Assembly (NCBI GenBank): GCA_035293945.1
Contig: DATGLV010000008.1
Span: forward strand, 310,001-374,000
Length of the DNA: 64,000 nt
Direction: 5' to 3'
Source: VAZQ01 sp035293945
GTDB lineage: Bacteria > Pseudomonadota > Alphaproteobacteria > Rhizobiales > Xanthobacteraceae
This document shows, piece after piece, positions 44,327 through 52,435 of this stretch; position 1 is the first letter of the stretch, and each line of letters opens with the position of its first letter. The notes beneath the pieces are model-generated. The model saw only the letters and a program-made list of their open reading frames with translations, had not been told where the DNA came from and did no database searches. The position numbers and the translations under genes are program-made.

Positions 44327-45556
44327 ATGAATTACGACAAGTATTTTGCCGACGCTCTGGCTCGGCTCAAGGACGAGCGCCGCTATCGCGTGTTTGCCGA
44401 TCTCGAGCGGCTGGCGGGCCGGTTTCCGCGCGCCATCTGGCATTCCCCGGACGGTCCGCGTGATGTCGTCGTCTGGTGCTCCAACGACTATCTGGGCATG
44501 GGCCAGCACCCAAAGGTGATCGGCGCCATGGTGGAGACGGCGACCCGGATGGGCACCGGCGCGGGCGGCACCCGCAATATCGCCGGCACCAATCATCCGC
44601 TGGTGACGCTGGAGCATGAGCTTGCCGATCTGCACGGCAAGGAAGGCGCACTCATCTTCACCTCAGGCTATGTGTCGAACGAGACCGGCATTTCCACCAT
44701 CGCCCGGCTCTTGCCGGGCTGCATGATCCTGTCCGATGCCTTCAATCACAATTCCATGATCGAGGGCGTGCGCCAGTCGGGCTGCAGCAAGCAGATCTTC
44801 CGCCACAACGACATGGCGCATCTCGAGGAGTTGTTGCGTGCGGCCGATCCTGCGCAACCCAAGCTCATCGTGTTCGAGAGCCTCTATTCGATGGACGGCG
44901 ACATCGCTCCGATCAAGCATATCTGCGATCTCGCCGCACAGTACGGCGCCATGACCTATCTCGACGAGGTGCACGCGGTCGGCATGTACGGGGCGCGCGG
45001 CGGCGGCATGGCCGAGCAACAAGGCGTCATGGACCGCGTCGACGTGATCGAGGGAACGCTCGCCAAGGCGTTCGGCTGCCTTGGCGGCTATATCGCGGGC
45101 CGCGCGGACCTGATCGACGCCGTGCGCTCCTACGCGCCGGGTTTCATCTTCACCACGGCGCTGCCGCCGGCAATCTGCGCGGCAGCTACCGCCGCGATCC
45201 GCCATCTCAAGACGTCAAGCTTCGAGCGACAGCGTCATCAGGATCGTGCCGGCCGCGTCAAGGCAGTGCTCGGGGCGGCGGGGCTGCCGGTGATGACGAA
45301 CCAGACGCATATTGTTCCCGTGTTCGTCGGCGATGCGGAGAAATGCAAGGAAGCGACCGATCTCCTGCTCGCGGATCACGGCATCTATATCCAGCCGATC
45401 AACTATCCGACGGTCCCGAAGGGAACGGAACGGCTGCGCATCACGCCGACGCCCTTCCATGAGGATGCGCTGATCGATACACTTGCCGAAGCGCTGGTCG
45501 ACGTCTGGGAGCGGCTGCGATTGCCGCTCAAGGATCGCGCCCTGGCGGCCGAGTAG
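44327..45556 (+). CDS. hemA: 5-aminolevulinate synthase (C4 pathway)
   Basis: A 409-residue PLP enzyme that condenses glycine with succinyl-CoA to give 5-aminolevulinate, the first step of heme synthesis in Alphaproteobacteria. Visible markers: WCSNDYLGMGQHPKVI at about residue 50, GTGAGGTRNIAGTNHPLVTLE, the aspartate in YLDEVHAVGMYG (about 211), and the PLP lysine in EGTLAKAFGCLGGYIAG near 245. Length equals typical HemA. The ribosome-binding site GGGAAGG precedes ATG. It ends 27 bp before the convergent AbrB-family gene. Use of this enzyme rather than the glutamyl-tRNA route is a good marker of the group. Confidence 0.97.
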   Translation: MNYDKYFADALARLKDERRYRVFADLERLAGRFPRAIWHSPDGPRDVVVWCSNDYLGMGQHPKVIGAMVETATRMGTGAGGTRNIAGTNHPLVTLEHELADLHGKEGALIFTSGYVSNETGISTIARLLPGCMILSDAFNHNSMIEGVRQSGCSKQIFRHNDMAHLEELLRAADPAQPKLIVFESLYSMDGDIAPIKHICDLAAQYGAMTYLDEVHAVGMYGARGGGMAEQQGVMDRVDVIEGTLAKAFGCLGGYIAGRADLIDAVRSYAPGFIFTTALPPAICAAATAAIRHLKTSSFERQRHQDRAGRVKAVLGAAGLPVMTNQTHIVPVFVGDAEKCKEATDLLLADHGIYIQPINYPTVPKGTERLRITPTPFHEDALIDTLAEALVDVWERLRLPLKDRALAAE

Positions 45557-45582
45557 CACGGCCCAGTCTCCAATTCTTCTGT

Positions 45583-46713
45583 TTATCTTTCCCCATCGGG
45601 CTGCCCCACCTGGCCGGCGGATGCTTTTGGCTTCCAACGAGCGATCTGCCGGGCGGAAAGCGCGACCGAAAAGGTGACGACCAGCCAGCGCGCCAGCTGA
45701 TGCGCTCCCACATAGACAGGGTCGAGGCGCAGTGCGAGCGCCAGCACCATCATCGTGTCCTGCGCACCAGGTGCGAAAGCGATGGCTACGTCGGCGGGCC
45801 GGAACGGCAGATACCGCGTCACGATCAGCACGAAGCATGCGGCAACCGCAGTCGCAACCGCCGCCGAGCCGAGCGCTGCCCCAATGTAGCCGAACAGCAT
45901 GCGCGGCGTGGCATTGGCAAATCGCGCACCCACGACCGCTCCCAGCATGACCACCGCGCTGCTGCCGACCCACCAGGGCAGGACTGCATGCACATAACCG
46001 GTGCCGTGCAGCACCGCCGACCCCGCCATGGCACCAAACAACAGCCCGCCGGGAAAGCGCAGACGCGCCATCACCCAAGCACCGAGGGAGGACGCAAACG
46101 CGATGAGGGCGAGCTCGTAGGGCGAGGAGCCGGAAGGAGGCGGCGGTACCGCGACGATCCCGGTCGTGGCGAAACCGAAAAGAGCAAGTCCGCCCGGCAC
46201 GCCGATTGTGATCACCAGCACGCGCACGGTCTGCACAATGGCAACGCCGCGCATGTCGGCACCGAATTCTGCCGCCAGTGCCACAACCTGCGCCATCGCA
46301 CCGGGACTCGCGCCAAGCAGAGCTGAGAGAGAGTCCCAGCCGTGCGCGAAGCGCAGGTATGAGGTGGTGGCCAGCGTCATGCACAGCGTCGACACGGTGA
46401 GGAGCGCGACGCTCGCCGGCCAAGTCTTGATGCCGACCAAGGTCTCCGGCGTGACCACCGCGCCGAGCAGCATTCCGATGATGACGAAGCAGATCCGCGC
46501 AAGCCACGGCGGCACCTTGGTCGGGCGCCCGGCAAGCGCCGCGGTCGCAACCGCGAGCACGGACCCGGAGACAAGCCCCGCCGGCACGCCGATCGCGACG
46601 AAGGTGATGCCGCCTGCCGCAGCGATCAGCAGCGTTTCGCCGACTTCGAGAGTTTCCTGGCGTAAGGCAAAGACAGGCAGCATCGGCGGTTGATACAACA
46701 GCTTCAGAGTCAT
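45583..46713 (-). CDS. AbrB-family membrane protein (ammonia monooxygenase-like regulator family)
   Basis: A 376-residue integral membrane protein with about ten helices, in two similar halves. It belongs to the AbrB/AmoA-like family by the segment YLRFAHGWDSLSALLGASPG (20 residues) followed by AMAQVVALA, and IAFAPGAQDTMMVLALAL in the second half. The family, named after E. coli AbrB, is of unknown function, with suggested roles in transport. The start at 46713 (MTLKLLYQPP) is preferred over 46761. It converges with hemA on the left. Confidence 0.85.
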   Translation of the reverse strand: MTLKLLYQPPMLPVFALRQETLEVGETLLIAAAGGITFVAIGVPAGLVSGSVLAVATAALAGRPTKVPPWLARICFVIIGMLLGAVVTPETLVGIKTWPASVALLTVSTLCMTLATTSYLRFAHGWDSLSALLGASPGAMAQVVALAAEFGADMRGVAIVQTVRVLVITIGVPGGLALFGFATTGIVAVPPPPSGSSPYELALIAFASSLGAWVMARLRFPGGLLFGAMAGSAVLHGTGYVHAVLPWWVGSSAVVMLGAVVGARFANATPRMLFGYIGAALGSAAVATAVAACFVLIVTRYLPFRPADVAIAFAPGAQDTMMVLALALRLDPVYVGAHQLARWLVVTFSVALSARQIARWKPKASAGQVGQPDGER

Positions 46714-46866
46714 GCCCCGTTTGTCGCGGGCATCTAAGTCTTTGCTTTGCTTCAGGGCCACAAATCGTGAATGACCGTGACGGGCACGGCCACGACGCTC
46801 GGGGGCGTCGCAAGCTCGTGATCCATGCCGTGCCTGGGGCCTTGCGTCAAATGAGCGTGGCGCAGG

Positions 46867-47358
46867 TCAGCCCCGCGAGCCGACGAACTGCAGAATGACC
46901 TCGCGCCGGTGCGGTTCCGCGCGGTGCTCCACCAGATAGATGCCTTGCCAATGGCCGAGCAGCAGAGCCCCCTCACGCACCGGAATCTGCAGCGATACGC
47001 CGGTCAGCATCGCCTTGACATGCGAGGGCATGTCGTCGGGCCCTTCGCTGTCGTGCCGCCAGTGTTGGCCCTGCGGGACGAGGCGCTCGAGCGCAGTCAA
47101 AAGGTCGGCCTGCACATCCGGGTCGGCATTCTCTTGGATCACCAGCGATGCCGAGGTGTGCCGCAGAAACAGCGAGAGCGTGCCCGCACCGGCGCCGGCG
47201 GACTTGACGAAACGAGCCACGTCACTGGTGATCTCGGTGAATCCAGGACCGCCGGTGTTGAGGCGGAGAGCCGCACTGGCGACGACCTCGACCCGCGCGG
47301 TGTCCAGGGAGGTCAGCTCATGCGGCGCCGCGGCCGCATCACTGTGCGTGCCGGTCAC
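46867..47358 (-). CDS. YjbQ/UPF0047 family protein (secondary thiamine-phosphate synthase type)
   Basis: A 163-residue protein. The family signature is complete in sequence: FLRHTSASLVIQENADPDV with the conserved histidine and the later GHWQGIYLVEHRAEPHRRE. HDSEGPDDMPSHVKAML (about 103-119) is another conserved stretch carrying His residues. YjbQ proteins can replace ThiE weakly in E. coli tests; the physiological role is unclear. The start overlaps the stop of the upstream gene by 4 bp (ATGA). It is cytoplasmic. Confidence 0.9.
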   Translation of the reverse strand: MTGTHSDAAAAPHELTSLDTARVEVVASAALRLNTGGPGFTEITSDVARFVKSAGAGAGTLSLFLRHTSASLVIQENADPDVQADLLTALERLVPQGQHWRHDSEGPDDMPSHVKAMLTGVSLQIPVREGALLLGHWQGIYLVEHRAEPHRREVILQFVGSRG

Positions 47359-47855
47359 GATCTCTCCATGAGGTCTCGCCGCACGCTCGCCACCGTGGCG
47401 ACGAATCGTTGCCAGACGCTCTCCATCGCGCTCACGATTTTCCTGAGCGTGTCATCACTCGATCTCGGCTCCGTGATGCTCCCGGTCGGCGGGTCGGAAA
47501 CCCCGCCTGGAAGCGGCAGACCATGCAACAGGACTTCCTTTTTGAGCGCCGCGTTCTCGGCCTGCAATCGGGCAATCTCGGCTTCGAGGGCGGTCCGTTC
47601 CTCAGGCGCGGCCTGACAGACCCAGCCCGCCTCACGGCGCGTGCACAAGGAGACCTGGCCGCTTTGCGAATCCAGCCTCAGGAACCCGCCGCCGCCAGCG
47701 CGGAAGAAGCTAAAGCGGCTTTCCTCGTTCTCCGGCTGCACATCCTGCGGCAACGCCGTTCCGGTGAGCACCGCGCTCGCGGCAAGCACCCAGATGAGCT
47801 TCAACACTGGTTTCGAGACCGACTGGGCGATGCGAGCCATGGATCGCGTTCTCAT
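47355..47855 (-). CDS. Membrane-anchored or secreted protein with coiled coil, unknown function
   Basis: A 166-residue protein. The N-terminal basic stretch and the hydrophobic segment LIWVLAASAVLTGTALP act as a signal or anchor. The mature part has a beta region (GGGFLRLDSQSGQVSLC then VCQ) with two cysteines that could pair, then a short coiled coil (ALEAEIARLQAENAALKKEV) and an unstructured C-terminus. The start at 47855 is preferred to 47972. It is coupled to yjbQ by a 4-bp overlap. No named family is recognised. Confidence 0.7.
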   Translation of the reverse strand: MRTRSMARIAQSVSKPVLKLIWVLAASAVLTGTALPQDVQPENEESRFSFFRAGGGGFLRLDSQSGQVSLCTRREAGWVCQAAPEERTALEAEIARLQAENAALKKEVLLHGLPLPGGVSDPPTGSITEPRSSDDTLRKIVSAMESVWQRFVATVASVRRDLMERS

Positions 47856-48165
47856 CCTCCCTCCTCGCCGCTTCGCGGCCGGCAGGGGCAAAGCTATCAC
47901 CGCCGCTGCCCACCAGAAACCATTTTGCGCTGCATACAAGGCCGTTCGGACTCTGGCAACCGACTCGGCCACAAGCGCGGTTTTGCTGCGATTTCAGCAT
48001 CTTAGATAAAGGGCACCGATCTTGACTTGAACGGACCCCGTCAGTATGGTCCGCGCGGCTTCGGGGGCGGCGGATCGGCCGCGATCTCGCGCGACCGCGT
48101 TGGTTCAGTCCGCTGCAGGGCGAATGCATCATTTGTTTTAGTGCATCGCATGCAAGTTTTCTCGG

Positions 48166-48537
48166 ATGGCTCAAACGCGTGGAGACGATGATCGCAACGA
48201 ACCGCCCGCCGACGAGGCGGCGCTGTCCGCAAGGTTGCAGCGACTCGGCGAACGGCTCGGCCAGCATCAATCTGACCGTCCTTCCGAAATCGACCGTGGC
48301 CCTGGCGCGAATGCCGATCCTTCGGCCCTCGCGTTCGGGCTGCGGCTGTCGGCGGAGTTTGTCGCCGGAATTGTGGTCGGTGGTGCGATTGGCTGGTTGA
48401 TGGATCGGTGGCTCGGAACGACGCCGTGGGGATTGATCGTATGGCTGCTCTTGGGCTTCGCAGCCGCCATCCTCAACATGATGAGGGCCGCAGGCGTGGT
48501 CTTGCACAACACGCTGGAACCGCCGGCCAAGAAGTGA
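48166..48537 (+). CDS. atpI: F0F1 ATP synthase subunit I (AtpI/AtpZ)
   Basis: A 123-residue protein: an acidic/basic N-terminal region followed by two transmembrane helices, LSAEFVAGIVVGGAIGWLMD and GLIVWLLLGFAAAILNMMRAA. The second begins after a WLGTTPWG turn, as in AtpI. AtpI is thought to help assembly of the c-ring or Mg2+ handling. It precedes atpB by 42 bp, in the usual order for alphaproteobacterial F0 clusters. The F1 genes are not in this window, as is usual in this group. Confidence 0.92.
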   Translation: MAQTRGDDDRNEPPADEAALSARLQRLGERLGQHQSDRPSEIDRGPGANADPSALAFGLRLSAEFVAGIVVGGAIGWLMDRWLGTTPWGLIVWLLLGFAAAILNMMRAAGVVLHNTLEPPAKK

Positions 48538-48579
48538 GATGAACCGCCTGCGCGATGGTGGCGGTGATGAGGACTATCC

Positions 48580-49326
48580 ATGGATCCCATTCATCAATTC
48601 GAGGTCACGAATTATTTCGTCTTTGCGCATATCGGAGGCGCCGAGCTCGCATTCACGAGGTCGGCCCTGTTCATGTTGATCTCGCTAGCACTCATCGCCT
48701 TGTTGATGATTGGCGCAACCGGTTCGCGGGCGATGGTGCCGGGACGGTTGCAGAGCGTCGCCGAAGGCACCTACGAGTTCGTCGCCTCCATGCTGGAGAA
48801 CGCGGCGGGACCGGAGGCGATGAAATTCTTTCCCCTTGTGTTCTCGATCTTCATGTTCGTCCTGGCGGTCAACCTCATCGGGCTCATCCCTTACGCCTTC
48901 GCGGTAACCGCTCAGATCATCATCACCGTCTCGCTAGCGCTCCTCGTCTTCCTGACCGTGATCGTCTATGGGCTGCGACACAACGGCGTGCGTTTTTTCA
49001 GACTGTTCGTACCGAGCGGCGCGCCGGTGTACATCCTTCCCTTGCTGGTCCCCATCGAAGTTCTTTCGTTCTTCACCCGTCCGGTGTCCCACAGCCTTCG
49101 TTTGTTCGCGAATATCCTGGCCGGGCACATCACCCTCAAGGTGTTCGCCGGCTTCGTCACCATGCTGAGCGCGTTCGGCTTTCTCGGCTGGGCCGGAGCG
49201 ATCCTGCCGTTGAGCATGACGGTCGCGCTCACCGCACTTGAACTATTGGTGGCCGTTCTGCAGGCCTATGTGTTCGCCATCCTCACCTGCATCTATCTCA
49301 AAGATGCGATCCACCCAGGGCACTAA
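48580..49326 (+). CDS. atpB: F0F1 ATP synthase subunit a
   Basis: A 248-residue inner-membrane protein with about five to six helices. The essential arginine of the proton channel is in SHSLRLFANILAGHITLKVF near residue 175. Other conserved segments are NLIGLIPYAF and ALELLVAVLQAYVFAILTCI. Together with the c-ring it forms the proton path. Length matches alphaproteobacterial AtpB. It is followed by atpE at 38 bp on the same strand. Confidence 0.96.
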   Translation: MDPIHQFEVTNYFVFAHIGGAELAFTRSALFMLISLALIALLMIGATGSRAMVPGRLQSVAEGTYEFVASMLENAAGPEAMKFFPLVFSIFMFVLAVNLIGLIPYAFAVTAQIIITVSLALLVFLTVIVYGLRHNGVRFFRLFVPSGAPVYILPLLVPIEVLSFFTRPVSHSLRLFANILAGHITLKVFAGFVTMLSAFGFLGWAGAILPLSMTVALTALELLVAVLQAYVFAILTCIYLKDAIHPGH

Positions 49327-49364
49327 CGCCCGACCAACCTACTTGATCGAAAAAGGAGACTTCC

Positions 49365-49592
49365 ATGGATCCGGCCGCAGCAAAACTCATCGGCGCTGGC
49401 ATTGCCTGCATCGGCATGGGGGGCGCCGGCGTCGGCGTCGGCACCATCTTCGGCCGCTATGTCGAGGCGGCGATTCGCAACCCTTCCGCTGCGGGAAGCC
49501 AATTCACAAATCTGTTCATCGGGTTCGCGGTGACCGAGGCGCTGGGTATATTTTCGCTGGCGATCGCATTGCTCCTTTTGTTCGTATTCTGA
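49365..49592 (+). CDS. atpE: F0F1 ATP synthase subunit c
   Basis: A 75-residue hairpin of two helices. The conserved glycine-rich first helix GIACIGMGGAGVGVGTIFG leads to the loop RNPSA, and the second helix FAVTEALGIFSLAIALLLL carries the essential proton-binding carboxylate (E in TEALGIF). An AAAAGGAG ribosome-binding site lies upstream. Composition and length are standard for a proton-driven c subunit. Confidence 0.97.
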   Translation: MDPAAAKLIGAGIACIGMGGAGVGVGTIFGRYVEAAIRNPSAAGSQFTNLFIGFAVTEALGIFSLAIALLLLFVF

Positions 49593-49626
49593 GTGCAGGC
49601 ACCTGAAGAGACTCGGAACAGCCGTC

Positions 49627-50163
49627 ATGGCCGACGAGACCGCCCATACTGAAGTCCCCGGCGGCGGGCATCCCTTCCCGCCGTTCGACAGGACGACTTA
49701 TCCCTCGCAGCTGTTCTGGCTCGCCGTCACCTTCGTGGCGCTCTACCTGCTGATGGGGAGGATCGCTCTACCGCGTATCGGCGCGATCATCGAGAAGCGG
49801 AAGGGGCGCATCGAAGGCGATTTCGCTGAAGCGACGCGCCTCAAGGGCGAGTCGGAAGCGGCGATTGCCGCCTACGAAAGGGCTCTTGCTGACGCGCGTG
49901 CGCGCGCCCAGGCGCTCGTCAACGAGCAGCGCCAACGGCAGGTGGCTGAAGCAGAGAAGGAGCGCAAAGCCCTCGATGCGAGGCTGAGCGCACGCATTGC
50001 GGCAGCGGAGGCCGGCATCGCGACGAGCAAAGCGGCCGCAATGGAGAACCTGTGCGGCATAGCGACCGAGGCAGCGACCGCGATCGTGCAGCGCCTCGCA
50101 GGCGTTGCACCGGCAAGCCCCGATGCTGCCGCACAGGCGGTCGCCGAAGCGCTGAAGCACTGA
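49627..50163 (+). CDS. F0F1 ATP synthase subunit b' (second b subunit)
   Basis: A 178-residue subunit with a single N-terminal transmembrane helix (QLFWLAVTFVALYLLMGRIALP) and a long charged helix (EKRKGRIEGDFAEATRLKGE and on) that forms the peripheral stalk. It is shorter at the N-terminus than the classical b, and is the b' form (often AtpG or AtpF2) that pairs with b in Alphaproteobacteria. It precedes atpF by 9 bp, so they are translated together. Confidence 0.93.
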   Translation: MADETAHTEVPGGGHPFPPFDRTTYPSQLFWLAVTFVALYLLMGRIALPRIGAIIEKRKGRIEGDFAEATRLKGESEAAIAAYERALADARARAQALVNEQRQRQVAEAEKERKALDARLSARIAAAEAGIATSKAAAMENLCGIATEAATAIVQRLAGVAPASPDAAAQAVAEALKH

Positions 50164-50172
50164 GGAACCGGA

Positions 50173-50661
50173 ATGTTCGAGCTCGATGCCGAATTTTGGG
50201 TGGCCGTGGCTTTCGTGGTCTTTCTCGGCGTGATGATCTACTTCGGCGTGCACCAGATGATGGTCAAAGGCATCGACAGCCGGCGCGACCGCATCAAAGC
50301 CGAGCTCGACGATGCGCTTCGCTTGAAGGAAGAAGCGCAAGACCTGCTCGCCCAATACCGGCGCAAGCAGCACGAAGCGGTGCAGGAGGCGGCCCAAATA
50401 GTCGCCGGCGCCACCGCCGAGGCCGAGCGCATGATGAGCGAGGCGAAGGCCAAGACCGAGGAGTTCATCGCCCGGCGCAGCAAGATGGCCGAAGCCAAGA
50501 TCGCGCAGGCGGAAGCGCAGGCGGTCGCCGACGTGCGCGGAGCTGCGGCGGAAGCGGCGGTCGTCGCCGCGGAAAAGATCCTCGGTCAGATGGTCAAGGG
50601 CGACCTGGCCGAAGGGCTCATCGTCAAGGCCATCGACGAGGTGAAGAGCAAGCTGCACTGA
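50173..50661 (+). CDS. atpF: F0F1 ATP synthase subunit b
   Basis: A 162-residue peripheral stalk subunit with one N-terminal helix (FWVAVAFVVFLGVMIYFGVH) and a long charged coiled region (SRRDRIKAELDDALRLKEEA and on). EKILGQMVKGDLAEGLI near the C-terminus is the region that contacts F1. It is the last gene of the F0 cluster. A tiny unrelated gene follows on the opposite strand 114 bp downstream. Confidence 0.95.
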   Translation: MFELDAEFWVAVAFVVFLGVMIYFGVHQMMVKGIDSRRDRIKAELDDALRLKEEAQDLLAQYRRKQHEAVQEAAQIVAGATAEAERMMSEAKAKTEEFIARRSKMAEAKIAQAEAQAVADVRGAAAEAAVVAAEKILGQMVKGDLAEGLIVKAIDEVKSKLH

Positions 50662-50775
50662 AGGCCGTCCGCTCACCTCCTGGTCCGGCCCATTCTTGGC
50701 AAATGCCAAATACCTGTCCGTGCCCGCTCTGCATCGGGTCACCTGCTCGCATCGGGACCGCCAGGCTTTGCGGAG

Positions 50776-50865
50776 TTATTTCAGATTCTGGCTGAAGTAG
50801 ATCGAAAATGCGAGAACGACCGCCCAGACGGCCAGCAGCCAGGCGATAGCGACAACCACTATCAT
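50776..50865 (-). CDS. Tiny single-helix membrane protein (29 residues)
   Basis: A 29-residue frame, MIVVVAIAWLLAVWAVVLAF followed by SIYFSQNLK, one predicted transmembrane helix with a short tail. A very good ribosome-binding site (GGGGAGG) lies 5 bases before the ATG at 50865. It lies on the opposite strand to the F0 genes, 27 bp upstream of... the lipoprotein-type gene start side being elsewhere; it stands between two operons. Such micro-proteins often modulate respiratory or transport complexes, but no family is recognised. Confidence 0.55.
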   Translation of the reverse strand: MIVVVAIAWLLAVWAVVLAFSIYFSQNLK

Positions 50866-50892
50866 GTGTTCCTCCCCGTTTATCGTGCCCCT

Positions 50893-51579
50893 TCATTGCT
50901 TGCGTTTTGCCGCCGGCTTCTTCGCGGCCGGCTTCTTGGCGGGGGTATCGCCCATCTCGTCGAACCCGACATAGGCCCTATAGCTGGCGAGCTCCGCGCG
51001 CGAGGGCATCGGGAAACTCAAGTCGTCATCGACGTCAGAGAATATCACATTGTCCTGACCGGTCGGGACGTCGGCACTCACGCGCTTGAATTTTGTCGCT
51101 ATCGTCTTTTGCTCGATCCCTTCCTGAATCACCGCAAAACGCAGCGGCACATCGACCGGCCCGGGTGCGCCCGCAGGTCCAAGGACGATGCGTCCTTGCA
51201 CCCCGATCTTCATCACCAAGTTGCCATCGAGCAGAGTGCACTGGCGGGCGAGTTGATTCAACGAAAGCTCGTACCGAACATCGGCGGCGGTACCTTCTGA
51301 GCTCTTGTCGGAGACGGTGAGAGAGGCCGCGCCGGTGCGGGTGTCCACCTGCGGGCAATCATCGGGATTGAACGCAGTCACGTTGGTCGCCGGCGGGGCG
51401 GCGACCGGCGCGGTGGCGAAGAGTCCGGCAAACCGGCTGGTCGAGCCCGGTTGGGCCGTCGATGTCGAGGTGGATGAGCAGGCCGCCAGAATCAAGGGAG
51501 CGGCCACCAGCGCGGCGCATCTCAAGATTACCGCCTCCCAGACGGGAGGCCGTCGAGGCCCATCGCCTTCGCATGTCAT
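50893..51579 (-). CDS. Predicted lipoprotein, unknown function
   Basis: A 228-residue exported protein with a lipobox LILAACSS following a hydrophobic core (LVAAPLILAAC), so it should be a lipoprotein. The mature region has QVDTRTGAASLTVSD and a beta-rich core; the C-terminus is a lysine/proline/alanine tail repeating AAKKPAAK. Start choice is uncertain: the ATG at 51579 is used, but the frame is open to 51612 and GTG starts closer to the lipobox exist. It is 27 bp beyond the tiny membrane gene on the same strand. The function is unknown. Confidence 0.75.
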   Translation of the reverse strand: MTCEGDGPRRPPVWEAVILRCAALVAAPLILAACSSTSTSTAQPGSTSRFAGLFATAPVAAPPATNVTAFNPDDCPQVDTRTGAASLTVSDKSSEGTAADVRYELSLNQLARQCTLLDGNLVMKIGVQGRIVLGPAGAPGPVDVPLRFAVIQEGIEQKTIATKFKRVSADVPTGQDNVIFSDVDDDLSFPMPSRAELASYRAYVGFDEMGDTPAKKPAAKKPAAKRKQ

Positions 51580-51693
51580 CGCGTTCACCCGGAGAATCCG
51601 CGAGAACATCAAAGCCCTAGGCGATTTATAGCAGGCGAATCACGATGGCCCCAAGGCCGCCGTATGGCTTCGAGTTAAACCTTAGTGTCGCAG

Positions 51694-52287
51694 TTATGGC
51701 GTGGGCGAAGGATCGTGTTTTAAACGGGCATAAAGCAAGTGATCCTGCCAGACGCCGTCGATGCACAAATATTCGCGGGCAAAGCCTTCGCGACGAAATC
51801 CCGTTTTCTCCAACAATCGGATCGACGCCCCATTGGACGGGATGCAGGCGGCTTCAATGCGGTGCAGCCGCAGCGTCTGGAAGGCGAAAGGCACGAAGCT
51901 GGTGACCGCGGCCGTCATGTAGCCCTGGCGGGCGAAGGCTGCTCCGATCCAATAGCCCAGATTGCCGGTTTGAGCACAGCCCCGACGAATATTGGCCAGA
52001 GTCAGGCCGCCGACCAGGACGTTGTCGCTCTTGCGGAATATAAAAAACGGATAAGCGAGATCGCTGCGTTGGTCTTCGGCATAGCGCCTGATGCGTCTTC
52101 GAAACGAACTGCGGGTCAGATCATCAGGCGGCCAGGTCGGCTCCCACGGCGTGAGGAAATCGCGGCTCGCCTCGCGTAGCGCAGCCCATTCCGCGAAGTC
52201 GGCCATTTGCGGCGGGCGCAGCACCACCACCTCCCCGACAACCGCGGGCAGTTGCTCCGAAAATGAGACGCTGCGAAAGAACGCCAT
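51694..52287 (-). CDS. RimJ/RimL-type GNAT acetyltransferase
   Basis: A 197-residue GNAT enzyme. The acetyl-CoA fold is seen in VLVGGLTLANIRRGCAQTGN, the segment LGYWIGAAFARQGYMTAAVT (20 residues), and NGASIRLLEKTGFRREGFAR at the C-terminal, typical of the RimJ group that acetylates protein N-termini (ribosomal protein S5 in E. coli). The order in the neighbourhood (thrC, M16 peptidase, GNAT) is common in Alphaproteobacteria, suggesting an operon. The exact target is not known. Confidence 0.9.
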   Translation of the reverse strand: MAFFRSVSFSEQLPAVVGEVVVLRPPQMADFAEWAALREASRDFLTPWEPTWPPDDLTRSSFRRRIRRYAEDQRSDLAYPFFIFRKSDNVLVGGLTLANIRRGCAQTGNLGYWIGAAFARQGYMTAAVTSFVPFAFQTLRLHRIEAACIPSNGASIRLLEKTGFRREGFAREYLCIDGVWQDHLLYARLKHDPSPTP

Positions 52288-52435
52288 GGACGATCGGCTC
52301 GCAAATGACGTCTGGACGGTTTGATAGCTCGGCGCCTTGATCCCAAACAGGAGCCGTGACCGTGCGATAAGCTTCTATTGCCTTCGCCCGTGGTGCCCAG
52401 GCTTCAGCATCGGTCACACATCCCGTCGACGAATC

